The notes below the pieces were generated by a model. It did not search any database and was not told where the DNA came from. It saw only the letters and a list, made by a program, of their open reading frames with translations. Both the position numbers and the translations under genes were made by a program. Below, piece by piece: positions 35,627 through 44,769 of a DNA stretch of 64,000 nucleotides. Source of the stretch: Subtercola sp. PAMC28395 (GTDB lineage: Bacteria; Actinomycetota; Actinomycetes; Actinomycetales; Microbacteriaceae); NCBI RefSeq assembly GCF_018889995.1, contig NZ_CP076547.1:558001-622000 (forward strand). The letters run 5' to 3'. Position 1 is the first letter of the stretch, and each line of letters starts with the position of its first letter.

Positions 35627-36421
35627 ATGGCCTTCGATATCGACAACTACACCAAGACCTCGAAGAACGTCGCCTGGGAAGACCTCGACTTCGAAGACTT
35701 CCGCACGAACCCTCTGCCTCCTGACACCCTGCGCGTCATTCGATATATGGCCGATGTGGAATACCACACCGTCTGCTACATGCGCGATATGCTCGTCACC
35801 CCCTCGCACCGCGATGCGGATGTGACCGGATTCATGACGATGTGGAACCGCGAGGAGTTCTGGCATGGCGAGGCGCTGGCCGATGTGCTGCGCATGCACG
35901 ACATCGTGCTCGAGTTCGATGAGCTCAAGTCGAAGCGGTTGAAACTGGGCTGGAAAGATCGGATCGACCCCGTGAAGCAGTCGGTGCTCTCGAACCTCGT
36001 GGGCAAGGACTTCATCGGCGTGCACATGATCTGGGGCGCAGCCAACGAGTGGTCGGCCGTCGCCGCCTACAAGCGCCTTGCCGAGATCGAAGGCAACCCC
36101 GTGCTCGCCGAACTGCTCAAGCGCATCGCGATGCAGGAGGCACGGCACGTGGCGTTCTACGCAACGCAAGCTCGCGAGCGTCTCGGCAAGAGCGTTGTCG
36201 CCCAGAAGTTCGCGCGGTTCGCCCTGGGCAAGTTCTGGGGCCCGGTCGGCTCGACCATCATGGACAAGTCCGAAGTGAAGCACGTCATGGGGCACATCTT
36301 CGGGGGCCCAGAAGGGCGCAAGGCTGTTAACGCCATCGACGCCCACATCGCGAAGATGCCTGGCCTGCAGGGCCTGACGATTGTCGCCGACTCGCTCGAC
36401 GCCAACGGGATCACTGCGTAG
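35627..36421 (+). CDS. Ferritin-like di-iron protein, candidate lipid oxygenase/desaturase
   Basis: 264 residues. A complete set of di-iron ligands in the order expected for ferritin-like oxidases: Glu in MADVEYH, ExxH in REEFWHGE, Glu in ANEWSA and ExxH in MQEARHVAFY. No membrane helix. In this operon a di-iron enzyme could introduce the vinyl double bond of plasmalogens or a hydroxyl. ATG 35627 is preferred; an in-frame ATG at 35552 adds 25 polar residues and neither has a strong Shine-Dalgarno. Confidence 0.78.
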   Translation: MAFDIDNYTKTSKNVAWEDLDFEDFRTNPLPPDTLRVIRYMADVEYHTVCYMRDMLVTPSHRDADVTGFMTMWNREEFWHGEALADVLRMHDIVLEFDELKSKRLKLGWKDRIDPVKQSVLSNLVGKDFIGVHMIWGAANEWSAVAAYKRLAEIEGNPVLAELLKRIAMQEARHVAFYATQARERLGKSVVAQKFARFALGKFWGPVGSTIMDKSEVKHVMGHIFGGPEGRKAVNAIDAHIAKMPGLQGLTIVADSLDANGITA

Positions 36422-36504
36422 CAGCAGGAGTGGTGCGGGTCGGCGGGGTGTACCCCTCGGAGAACCGGCCGCACGCAGCACTGAGACGTTCTAGGCTGGA
36501 TCTG

Positions 36505-37173
36505 ATGCGACTACTCCTGATCAGACACGGCCAGACGATCGACAATGTGAACGGCGCGCTCGGCACCGCGATTCCGGGGCCGGGCCTGACGCCTCTCGGC
36601 AAACGCCAGGCCGCGGCAATTCCCGATTCGCTGGCGTCGATCCCGGTCGACGCGATCTATGTCTCGACGTTGCGACGTACCCACGAGACCGCAGCGCCGC
36701 TCGCGCTGGCGCGGGGAATTCAGCCGGTTGTGCTCGAGGGAATCCACGAGATCGATGCCGGTGACCTCGAACAGCGCTCCGATGAGGAGGCGATCCGCAG
36801 CTATATGGGCACGATCTTCTCGTGGTGGGGCGACTTCGACGCCCGTATTCCGGGCGGAGAAGACGGTAACGAGTTCTACGGCCGTTACACGGCAGCGATC
36901 GAGCAGGTCGCCGCAGCCCACCCCACGGGAACCGTCGCGGTGGTCAGCCATGGAGCTGCCATCCGCACCTGGGCATCGTATGCCTCCCAGAACATCGACG
37001 CTGAGTTCAGCAAGACGCACGTACTCGAGAACACGGCAGTCGTCGTGCTCGAGGGCTCGGCAGCAGACGGCTGGGTGACGACCTACTGGGCCGACGAGCC
37101 CATCGGCGGCGCGGGCCTCGAAGACCACTCGGCTCCCGACCCCACCGCAGGCGGGAACGGGGCAGAGAGTTAG
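36505..37173 (+). CDS. Histidine phosphatase family protein
   Basis: 222 residues; RHG motif at the start (LLLIRHGQT), the second His in VVSHGAAIR, and the Arg in STLRRTHETA. Phosphoglycerate-mutase-like phosphatase, substrate unknown. Its 3' end overlaps the convergent IclR gene by four bases. Confidence 0.87.
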   Translation: MRLLLIRHGQTIDNVNGALGTAIPGPGLTPLGKRQAAAIPDSLASIPVDAIYVSTLRRTHETAAPLALARGIQPVVLEGIHEIDAGDLEQRSDEEAIRSYMGTIFSWWGDFDARIPGGEDGNEFYGRYTAAIEQVAAAHPTGTVAVVSHGAAIRTWASYASQNIDAEFSKTHVLENTAVVVLEGSAADGWVTTYWADEPIGGAGLEDHSAPDPTAGGNGAES

Positions 37174-37994
37174 GCTCGCCGGGCCGCCGTCAGGCTCGCG
37201 CTGATCTCGGTAGCCGCGTGACGCAGGGGCGCGAGCAATGTCGCCCTCATCTCCTCCGGCGTGCGCGTACCGGCCGAGACTGACACGTTGATGGCCGCCA
37301 CCACGCGCTGGGAGGCATCGAACACCGGCACAGCCATCGACCGCAGCCCGATCTCGAGCTCCTGGTCCACCAGCGCGAAGCCCTGCTCGCGCACCCGCTC
37401 GAGTTCGGCGAGGAGGGCGGCCCGGCTATCGATGGAACGCGGGGTCATCTGCGAGAACGTCACGAGGTCGAGGTGGGCGAGCAGATCGTCCGGTGCCAGA
37501 CCTGCCAGCAGCACCCGCCCCATCGACGTCGTGTAGGCCTCGAAGCGGGTGCCGACGCTGATCGTCACGCTCATGATGCGCCGCACCGCCACCCTGGCGA
37601 CGTAGACGATGTCGCCGCCGTCGAGCACCGAAGCCGAGCTCGATTCGCCTGTCTCGCGGGAGAGCTGCTCGAGGTACGGCTGGGCGACCTGCGGCAGGGT
37701 GAGGGCAGAGAGGTAGCTGAACCCGAGCTCGAGCACCCGCGGCGTGAGCGTAAAGAGCCGCCCGTCGGTCTGCATGTACCCGACTTCGACCAGCGTCAGC
37801 AGAAAACGCCGGGCGGTCGCCCTGGTCAACGAGGTCTGCGCAGCGATCTCGCTGAGGGTCATGGCCGGGTGGTCTGCGTCGAAGGCGCGGATGACGGTCA
37901 GACCGCGGACCAGCGACTGCACGTACTGGTCGCTCGGCTCGGGCAGCTCGCTCGCTGGTCTGGGGTCTCGCTGCTCGGCCTGCACGCCAGTCAT
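37170..37994 (-). CDS. IclR family transcriptional regulator (PcaR/PobR-like)
   Basis: 274 residues. N-terminal winged HTH (MTLSEIAAQTSLTRATARRFL) and C-terminal IclR effector domain (SASVLDGGDIVYVARVAVRR, GRVLLAGL). The neighbouring thiolase and CoA-transferase genes and the sequence class indicate a beta-ketoadipate regulator. ATG 37994 is chosen; the longer frame to 38288 passes through an 18-bp repeat region. Confidence 0.9.
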   Translation of the reverse strand: MTGVQAEQRDPRPASELPEPSDQYVQSLVRGLTVIRAFDADHPAMTLSEIAAQTSLTRATARRFLLTLVEVGYMQTDGRLFTLTPRVLELGFSYLSALTLPQVAQPYLEQLSRETGESSSASVLDGGDIVYVARVAVRRIMSVTISVGTRFEAYTTSMGRVLLAGLAPDDLLAHLDLVTFSQMTPRSIDSRAALLAELERVREQGFALVDQELEIGLRSMAVPVFDASQRVVAAINVSVSAGTRTPEEMRATLLAPLRHAATEISASLTAARRA

Positions 37995-38024
37995 GCTACC
38001 GGCCTGAGACTTGCTGGCGATTCG

Positions 38025-38078
38025 AGGCATGCCACCGGCCCGACGCATGCAGTCGGCCCGAGGCATGCAGGGCCGTGG
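38025..38078. repeat. Three 18-bp direct repeats upstream of the IclR gene
   Basis: Units 38025-38042, 38043-38060 and 38061-38078 share GCATGC at the same position (AGGCATGC, ACGCATGC, AGGCATGC), and the first two end GGCCCG. They lie 31-84 bases upstream of the IclR ATG, where an autoregulatory site would be expected. Confidence 0.55.
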
Positions 38079-38133
38079 CCGCGCAGCCCGTCGGTCAGCT
38101 GGTGGCGCGCGCCACAACCCGGCACCGTGCTCC

Positions 38134-39303
38134 TCAGCGCTCGAGCACGACGGCGAGACCCTGCCCGACTCCGATGCAGATCGCCGCGACACCGACTCCC
38201 CCACCCCGGCGCTCGAGGGCCCTGGCGAGGTGCAACAGAATGCGTGCGCCAGAGGCACCGAGCGGATGCCCGATGGCAAGAGCTCCACCGTCGACGTTGA
38301 CCTTCTCGGGGTCGAGTTCTGGCCACAGCTTCAGGCAGGCCAGCGATTGTGCTGCGAACGCCTCGTTCAGCTCGACCACGTCGACGTCGGCCCAGGTCTT
38401 GCCTGCTCTCGCGAGCGCCTTGTTCGCCGCTTCGACCGGCGCGATGCCGAAGATGTTCGGGTCGTTGCCGGCGACGGCGCGCGAGACGATACGGGCCAGC
38501 GGCTGCGCGTCGAGCGCACCTTCGCGGCCTATGAACATCGCGGCCGCGCCGTCGTTCAGCGGTGACGAATTGCCGGCCGTGACCGAACCGTCGCGTCGGA
38601 ATGCCGGCTTCAGGGTCGCAAGGGATGCCCGGGTCGAGTCGGCCCGAATACCTTCGTCACGCGCGAGGGTGGTCCCGGGCACGAGCACGACCTCGTCGTC
38701 GTAGATGCCGGCGTTCCACGCTGCATCGGCACGCTGGTGACTGCGCACGGCGAAGTCATCCTGCTCCTCGCGTGAGATCGAATAGCGGTCGGCGAGGATC
38801 TCAGCGGTCTCACCCAGGGGAATCGTCCACTCAGAGGGCATCGCCGGATTCACCATGCGCCAGCCCAGAGTGGTCGAGTGCAGCGTCTCTGAGCCCGCCG
38901 GATACGCACGCTCGGGCTTCAGCAGCACCCAGGGTGCGCGGCTCATCGATTCGACACCGCCCGCGAGAATGAGATCGGCGTCACCCGCCTCGACCGCACG
39001 ACTGGCCTGGATGGCAGCTTCAAGGCCCGACCCGCAGAGACGGTTGACGGTCACACCGGGCACGGAGGTCGGAAGACCGGCGAGAATGCTCGCCATGCGC
39101 GCCACATTGCGGTTGTCTTCGCCTGCGGCATTCGCATCACCCAGAAAGACGTCGTCGATGGTCGCGGTGTCGAGTGTCGGGTGCCGCTTCACGAGCTCTG
39201 ACACGACGTGGGCTGCCAGGTCATCGGGCCGCACACCGGCGAGGGACTTGCCGAACCTGCCGATGGGGGTGCGGATACCGTCGTAGATGAAGCTCTCGGT
39301 CAT
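38134..39303 (-). CDS. pcaF: Acetyl-CoA acyltransferase / 3-oxoadipyl-CoA thiolase
   Basis: 389 residues. Thiolase motifs: VNRLCGSGLEAA (nucleophile Cys), GGALAIGHPLGASGAR (His) and ICIGVGQGLAV (the second Cys, in a variant CIGxGQG). It splits 3-oxoadipyl-CoA to acetyl-CoA and succinyl-CoA. The gene order IclR-thiolase-CoA transferase B-A fits this. Its ATG overlaps the pcaJ stop by 4 bases. Confidence 0.9.
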   Translation of the reverse strand: MTESFIYDGIRTPIGRFGKSLAGVRPDDLAAHVVSELVKRHPTLDTATIDDVFLGDANAAGEDNRNVARMASILAGLPTSVPGVTVNRLCGSGLEAAIQASRAVEAGDADLILAGGVESMSRAPWVLLKPERAYPAGSETLHSTTLGWRMVNPAMPSEWTIPLGETAEILADRYSISREEQDDFAVRSHQRADAAWNAGIYDDEVVLVPGTTLARDEGIRADSTRASLATLKPAFRRDGSVTAGNSSPLNDGAAAMFIGREGALDAQPLARIVSRAVAGNDPNIFGIAPVEAANKALARAGKTWADVDVVELNEAFAAQSLACLKLWPELDPEKVNVDGGALAIGHPLGASGARILLHLARALERRGGGVGVAAICIGVGQGLAVVLER

Positions 39304-40028
39304 GCGAGGGCGCCTTTCTGTTGTGCTGAAGAGTTCGTCTGGTCTGAAGTGTTGGCACGCGCTGCGTCGTTCGCGGGTGTCAGGGTCTCGTCACGCAGCG
39401 GGAGCCCGGTGAGCTCCCGCAATTCGTCGACAGTCGTTTCGCCGACCAATTCGATGACCGCAGCACCGTCGCGGCCGAGTTCGAAGATGGCCCGGTCGGT
39501 GTACAAGCGGTCGACGCAACCGAGACCCGTGAGCGGGTACGTGCACGTGTCAACGAGCTTGGAGCGGCCGTCTTTGCTGGCGAGCTCCATCATGACGTAG
39601 ACCTTCTTGGCACCGATCGCCAGATCCATCGCGCCTCCCACGGCCGGGATGGCATCGGGGGCACCCGTGCTCCAGTTGGAGAGATCGCCCTTCTCCGAGA
39701 CCTGGAATGCCCCGAGCACGCAGAGGTCGAGATGACCTCCGCGCATCATCCCGAACGAATCGCCGTGGTGGAAGTACGAGGCTCCAGGCAGTTCAGTCAC
39801 CGGGAGCTTTCCGGCATTGATGAGATCAGGGTCGATGTGACCCTGCTCGGCCTCCGGGCCCATTCCCAGCATGCCGTTCTCGGTGTGCAGAATGATCTCG
39901 CGATCGCTCGGCAGGTAGTTCGAGACCAGCGTCGGGAGCCCGATTCCGAGGTTCATGTACGCGCCGTCCGGTACGTCGGCCGCCAAACGTTCTGCGATCT
40001 GTCGACGTGTCCACGAGTTACCTGACAT
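39300..40028 (-). CDS. pcaJ: 3-oxoadipate CoA-transferase subunit B
   Basis: 242 residues. Catalytic Glu in HTENGMLGMG; NLGIGLPTLV is the family N-terminus. Overlaps the pcaI stop by 11 bases. Moves CoA from succinyl-CoA to 3-oxoadipate. Succinyl-CoA:acetoacetate CoA-transferase (ScoB) is the close alternative; the pca regulator and thiolase favour PcaJ. Confidence 0.88.
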   Translation of the reverse strand: MSGNSWTRRQIAERLAADVPDGAYMNLGIGLPTLVSNYLPSDREIILHTENGMLGMGPEAEQGHIDPDLINAGKLPVTELPGASYFHHGDSFGMMRGGHLDLCVLGAFQVSEKGDLSNWSTGAPDAIPAVGGAMDLAIGAKKVYVMMELASKDGRSKLVDTCTYPLTGLGCVDRLYTDRAIFELGRDGAAVIELVGETTVDELRELTGLPLRDETLTPANDAARANTSDQTNSSAQQKGALA

Positions 40029-40716
40029 CAGCCCACTCCTCTTTCTCGAATCGGTCACCGGTCTCGACGACGCGGTCCACATAGATGCCGGGAGTGACGA
40101 CGTTCTCGGGGTCGATCTCGCCGAGCGGAACGATACGGTCGACCTGGGCCACCGTGATGGTCGCCGCGCTGGCCATGATCGGCCCGAAATTGCGCGAAGT
40201 CTTGCGAAACGTCAGGTTTCCCAGCCTGTCGGCCCGGTACGCACTGATGAGCGCGAAATCGGCGGTAATCGGATGCTCGAGAACGTATCCTCGCCCGTCG
40301 ATCACGCGGGTCTCCTTGCCCTCCGCGAGCTGGGTACCGTACCCGGTTGGGCTGAAGAAGGCGCCGATCCCGGCTCCGGCCGCACGGATGCGTTCGGCGA
40401 GGTTGCCCTGCGGAACAAGTTCGAGCTCGATCTCGCCGGCACGATAGAGAGCGTCGAACACGTAGGAGTCGGTCTGGCGCGGAAAAGAGCAGACGATCTT
40501 CTTCACTCTCCCCGCCTTGAGCAGAGCTGCGAGGCCGGTATCGCCGTTGCCCGCATTGTTGCTCACCACGGTGAGGCCGGTCGAGCCCTGCTTCAGCAGG
40601 GCTTCGATCAACTCGACGGGCTGCCCGGCGAGGCCGAAACCGCCGATCATGATTGTGGCGCCGTCTGGAATGTCGGCCAGGGCGGCCGAAGCGCTCTCAC
40701 TGGTCTTTGAAATCAT
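40018..40716 (-). CDS. pcaI: 3-oxoadipate CoA-transferase subunit A
   Basis: 232 residues. The family motif IPDGATIMIGGFGLAGQP near the N-terminus, then NNAGNGDTGL. ATG 40716 has GGAGAG seven bases upstream. First gene of the operon pcaI-pcaJ-pcaF on the minus strand, with IclR as the next gene. The upper pathway genes (pcaGH, pcaB, pcaC, pcaD) are not in the window. Confidence 0.88.
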   Translation of the reverse strand: MISKTSESASAALADIPDGATIMIGGFGLAGQPVELIEALLKQGSTGLTVVSNNAGNGDTGLAALLKAGRVKKIVCSFPRQTDSYVFDALYRAGEIELELVPQGNLAERIRAAGAGIGAFFSPTGYGTQLAEGKETRVIDGRGYVLEHPITADFALISAYRADRLGNLTFRKTSRNFGPIMASAATITVAQVDRIVPLGEIDPENVVTPGIYVDRVVETGDRFEKEEWADVR

Positions 40717-40962
40717 CGTCACTCTCCGCTGGGTGAAGTTGCAGTTCCGTGAAGCTACAGGCCGGTGAAGCTTCAGCCTTCTCAAGCTCGCATTGTTCGT
40801 CTGTCGAACTTTTGTTCGTATCTCGATACTACGCGAATGCGCGACAAATCACCAGAGCAGGCGACGAAAGGTCAAAGCCAGGCAGGGCGGGCGCTGGAAC
40901 GGTGCGGTTCGACCCGACGAAGGTGCAGAGCCGGCCGGAGAATGATGCGTGCTACGAGAGCG

Positions 40963-42783
40963 TCAGGTCCACATCGTCAGGCCGGAGTCGGTGAGTCGCG
41001 CCTTCGTGTCGTCGGCGGTCAGTGGCCGGCCGTAGAGAAAGCCCTGGGCGTGGGTGATGCCGAGGTCGACCAGCGTCTGGTGACCCGACTGGGTCTCGAC
41101 ACCCTCGACGACGGTATGCATCTGCAGGTCGCTGACGAGGTGGGCCACCGAACTCAGGATGATCTTGTGGCGCGGGTTGGTCTCGTCGGCAAGAAAGACC
41201 TTGTCGATCTTCACCGTGTGCAGCGGCATGCGCAGCAGGGCCGCTGCGCTGGCGTGATCCTGTCCGTAGTCGTCGAGCGCGAACGAGATCCCCGACTGCG
41301 TGAGGCTCCTCATCTGCTCGATCGCATCGGTGTTCAGGTCACTGATCGACGCCTCGGTGAACTCCAGACGCAGCTGCACCCTGGGGTGCGACTTCCGCAT
41401 CGCCTCGAGATGCTCCAGCAGCTCGGGAGACGTGATCTGCGTGGCCTCGATGTTGATGTGCAGCGTCGGCGCGCCCGGTTCGATGTCGAGGAACTCCTCC
41501 ATCGCCACATACGCGTCGGTGACGATGTCGATGGTGAGCCGGTCGAGAAGGCCCTGCTTGCGCGCCTCGCTGATGACGATCGGCGGAATGATGTTGGAGC
41601 CGTCTGGTGTGGTCAGCCGGGCCAGGGCCTCGAACCCGATGATGCGTTCGGCTTCGAGGTCGACGATCGGCTGGTACACCACGAACACGGTACGATCCCT
41701 GATCGCGGCAGAGACATCCGACGCCTTCGACCGCGAGTAGTCCGCCATGAGCGCGCTCGCTGGCAGGGGCCTGCCGAGCGACCCGTCGAACATGCGAACG
41801 GTGTTGCGGCCGGCCTTCTTGGCCGTGAACAGAACGGTGTCGGCGAGTTCGAACAGTGACGAGATCTCTTCGGCAGAGCCACCCCGCCCGATCGCACCCC
41901 CGATGCTCGCTGTGACATGGGGCTTGAGCTCGGCCGAGGCAAGATTGCTCCGAAGGCGCTCGGCCAGTAGAGCGAGGTCGGCGGATGATCGCACCACCGA
42001 GAACACGGCGAACTCTTCACCGCCAGTACGAACTGCGATGTCGGCCGCCCTGATGGTGCTCTGGATGGTCTCTGCGGTCCGCGACAGAACGCTGTCGCCC
42101 GTGCGGTGCCCGAATTCGTCATTGACCTTCTTGAAGTGGTCGAGGTCGAGCACGAGGCAGCCGAGCAACTGCTCATCGCGCTCGGCCACAGCGTCTAGCA
42201 GAGGCACCTGGATCTCCATGCCCCGCCGGTTGAGCAGGCCCGTCAGTGGGTCGGTGTGTGCAAGCTGCAGGGCGGCATCCCGCTCGAGTTCGAGAAAGGC
42301 CCTGAGGCGCACGATCAGAAAGGTTGCCGTTATCGCGAGCCCGATATAGATGAGGTAGGCGGCGATGATCGTGCTGCTGCGAAAACCGAGCACGAGAAGT
42401 GCCAGGGCGTGGCCGACGAGCCCGATCGCCATTCCTGGCCGGAACGTGTCGAGTGCAATGGCCGACATGGCGAGCCCGAGCAGGGAGAACGCGGCGATCA
42501 CCGCCAGTTCGGGCGACGTGATCACAAACCCGACGAACGCGAGCACGATCATGGCGGCAACGATCAGGATTCTGCCCGGGATGTGCGAGGTCAGTTCGCG
42601 GTTGCGAATGAGAATCGCGACAATGATCGCCGCAACAGACAGGAATCCGAGTACCAAGCGCAACCACGACGGCTGGATGTCGACGAAAAGCGCGAAGAAC
42701 GCATAACGAATCGAGGTTTCGACGGCGAGAATCTGAACAACGCGCGAGCGGAAGCCATTCTGCAAGCTGTCTGTTCTACTCAT
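40963..42783 (-). CDS. Membrane GGDEF-EAL protein (c-di-GMP turnover)
   Basis: 606 residues. Six N-terminal membrane helices (about 10-175), GGDEF domain with RTGGEEFAVF (GGEEF, active-type), then EAL domain with GFEALARL, LHINIEATQ, FALDDYGQDHAS, VKIDKVF and VVEGVETQ. Both catalytic signatures appear intact, so it could make and break c-di-GMP. No sensory PAS domain is seen; the membrane part may sense a signal. Confidence 0.92.
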   Translation of the reverse strand: MSRTDSLQNGFRSRVVQILAVETSIRYAFFALFVDIQPSWLRLVLGFLSVAAIIVAILIRNRELTSHIPGRILIVAAMIVLAFVGFVITSPELAVIAAFSLLGLAMSAIALDTFRPGMAIGLVGHALALLVLGFRSSTIIAAYLIYIGLAITATFLIVRLRAFLELERDAALQLAHTDPLTGLLNRRGMEIQVPLLDAVAERDEQLLGCLVLDLDHFKKVNDEFGHRTGDSVLSRTAETIQSTIRAADIAVRTGGEEFAVFSVVRSSADLALLAERLRSNLASAELKPHVTASIGGAIGRGGSAEEISSLFELADTVLFTAKKAGRNTVRMFDGSLGRPLPASALMADYSRSKASDVSAAIRDRTVFVVYQPIVDLEAERIIGFEALARLTTPDGSNIIPPIVISEARKQGLLDRLTIDIVTDAYVAMEEFLDIEPGAPTLHINIEATQITSPELLEHLEAMRKSHPRVQLRLEFTEASISDLNTDAIEQMRSLTQSGISFALDDYGQDHASAAALLRMPLHTVKIDKVFLADETNPRHKIILSSVAHLVSDLQMHTVVEGVETQSGHQTLVDLGITHAQGFLYGRPLTADDTKARLTDSGLTMWT

Positions 42784-42935
42784 CGCCCAGCCCCCACTTC
42801 TCGCCCTGCTCCGACAATCGCGAAGCTCTGCGAGGCCTCCAACGCAAATCTACCGTTCGGAGCACTTTCGCGCGAACAGGGGATAGGCATGCAGCCATGC
42901 TTAGGATTAAGGGCAAGGAAAGCAGGCTCAGGTCC

Positions 42936-44297
42936 ATGACCACAACCACTTCACCCACACCCGCGGCGCGCGTCGCACCCTCGACCCCGTCAGCGGCTGG
43001 GTCGGCACTCGCGCCAGCGTCCCCCCTCACCGACACCGAGGTCGAAGTGCTGCGCCGCGACTTCGGCATTCTCGGGTCGCAGGTGAACGGCCATCCACTC
43101 GTCTATCTCGACTCTGGCGCAACGGCACAGAAGCCGATGAGCGTGCTCGACGCAGAACGCGCCTACTATCTGACCGAGAATGCGGCAGTGCATCGCGGTG
43201 CGCACACCCTCGCAGCTGAGGCCACCGAGCGGTTCGAGAATGCGCGCGAGACGGTCGCCCGATTCATCGGCGCACAGCCCGACGAGGTCGTCTGGACTTC
43301 GAACGCCACCGAGGGCATCAACCTCGTGGCCTACGCGCTCTCTAACGCGAGCCTCGGGCGCGGGGGCCCGGCTGCTGAGGCGCTGAAGATCGGCCCCGGC
43401 GATGAGATCGTCGTCACCGAGATGGAGCACCACGCCAACCTGATTCCATGGCAGGAGCTCGCCGCGCGCACCGGCGCCACACTGAAGTACATACCCCTCA
43501 ACGACGACGGCACTCTGCGCATGGATGTCGCCGCACAGATGATCGGGCCGCGCACCCGTGTGCTGGCATTCACTCACGTCTCGAACGTACTGGGCGTGAT
43601 CAACCCCGTCGCCGAGCTCGTGGCCCTCGCGCATGCCGTCGGCTGCCTGGTGCTGCTCGACGCCTGCCAGTCGGCCCCGCACCTCGCGCTCGATGTGGCC
43701 GCGCTCGACGTCGATTTCGCCGTGTTCTCAGGTCACAAGATGCTCGCCCCGACCGGAATCGGGGTGCTCTACGGCAAGCGCGATCTGCTGAACGCGCTGC
43801 CGCCATTTCTCACGGGCGGGTCGATGATCACGACCGTCACCATGGAGAAGGCAGAATTCCTTCCCGCCCCGCAGCGCTTCGAGGCCGGCACCCAGAAGGT
43901 CTCGCAGTCCATCGCCCTTGCGGCCGCCGTCGACTACCTCACCGCAGTGGGCGTCGATCGCATCGCTCTGCACGAGGCCGAACTCGGGCAGAGACTGGTT
44001 TCAGGGCTCACGGCGATTCCCGGCGTGAAGGTGCTCGGGCCCGGGGTCGGCCACGAGCGGGTGGGGTTGGCGAGCTTCGATGTGCCGGGCATCCACTCGC
44101 ACGACCTCGGCCAGTTTCTGGATGACCGGGGCATTGCCGTGCGCGTCGGCCACCATTGCGCGCAGCCGCTGCACCGCCGGTTGGGCGTCATTTCGAGCAC
44201 CCGTGCGAGCACGTATCTCTACACGACGGCAGGCGAAGTGGACGAGTTTCTCGCCGCCACCGTCGACGCGATCGCCTTCTTCGGGGCGCACGCATGA
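42936..44297 (+). CDS. sufS: Cysteine desulfurase SufS
   Basis: 453 residues. PLP-lysine in FAVFSGHKMLAPTG, catalytic Cys in GHHCAQPLHRR, N-terminal HPLVYLDSGATAQKP. Ala/Pro/Ser-rich N-terminal 35 residues are extra. ATG 42936 is preferred because a likely -10 TAGGAT (42902-42907) leaves only a short leader, which excludes the upstream ATG 42897. Supplies sulfur for Fe-S clusters with SufU. Confidence 0.92.
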   Translation: MTTTTSPTPAARVAPSTPSAAGSALAPASPLTDTEVEVLRRDFGILGSQVNGHPLVYLDSGATAQKPMSVLDAERAYYLTENAAVHRGAHTLAAEATERFENARETVARFIGAQPDEVVWTSNATEGINLVAYALSNASLGRGGPAAEALKIGPGDEIVVTEMEHHANLIPWQELAARTGATLKYIPLNDDGTLRMDVAAQMIGPRTRVLAFTHVSNVLGVINPVAELVALAHAVGCLVLLDACQSAPHLALDVAALDVDFAVFSGHKMLAPTGIGVLYGKRDLLNALPPFLTGGSMITTVTMEKAEFLPAPQRFEAGTQKVSQSIALAAAVDYLTAVGVDRIALHEAELGQRLVSGLTAIPGVKVLGPGVGHERVGLASFDVPGIHSHDLGQFLDDRGIAVRVGHHCAQPLHRRLGVISSTRASTYLYTTAGEVDEFLAATVDAIAFFGAHA

Positions 44298-44743
44298 GCT
44301 CGGGCGAGCTGCAGGGGCTCTACCAGCAGGTGATTCTCGACCACGCGCGCGAGCGTCACGGGTTCGGGCTCAGCGCGGGCGCGGCTGCCGAGTCGCACCA
44401 GGTGAACCCGACCTGCGGCGACGAGATCACGCTTCAGCTGCACCTCGATGAGAAGGGTGCGATCACGTCGCTCGCCTGGGAGGGGCACGGCTGCGCGATC
44501 TCGCAGTCGTCGGCGTCGCTGCTCTCCGACCTCGCGCCCGGGCTCAGCATCGACGGGCTCAGCGAGAGGATCGATGCCTTCCGGCTTGCGATGCGCTCGA
44601 AGGGCACCATCGAGCCCGACGAAGAGTTGCTCGGTGACGCGGTTGTATTGGGCGGCACCTCGCGCTACATCGCCCGCGTGAAGTGCGCGATGCTGGCGTG
44701 GGTCGCTGCCGAGGGCGCGATCGACGCCCTCCCCCGACACTAG
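44294..44743 (+). CDS. sufU: Fe-S assembly sulfur-transfer protein SufU
   Basis: 149 residues. The zinc/sulfur-binding residues are present: NPTCGDEI (Cys and Asp), GHGCAISQSSA and ARVKCAMLAW. SufU accepts the persulfide from SufS. ATG overlaps the sufS stop (ATGA). Confidence 0.93.
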   Translation: MSSGELQGLYQQVILDHARERHGFGLSAGAAAESHQVNPTCGDEITLQLHLDEKGAITSLAWEGHGCAISQSSASLLSDLAPGLSIDGLSERIDAFRLAMRSKGTIEPDEELLGDAVVLGGTSRYIARVKCAMLAWVAAEGAIDALPRH

Positions 44744-44769
44744 GGCGGGTCAGACTAGCGGAGCGCGGG

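Noticed and set aside
38025..38078. Three evenly spaced repeats considered as a CRISPR array
   Set aside because: The units abut without spacers and are only partly alike, and no cas genes are present.
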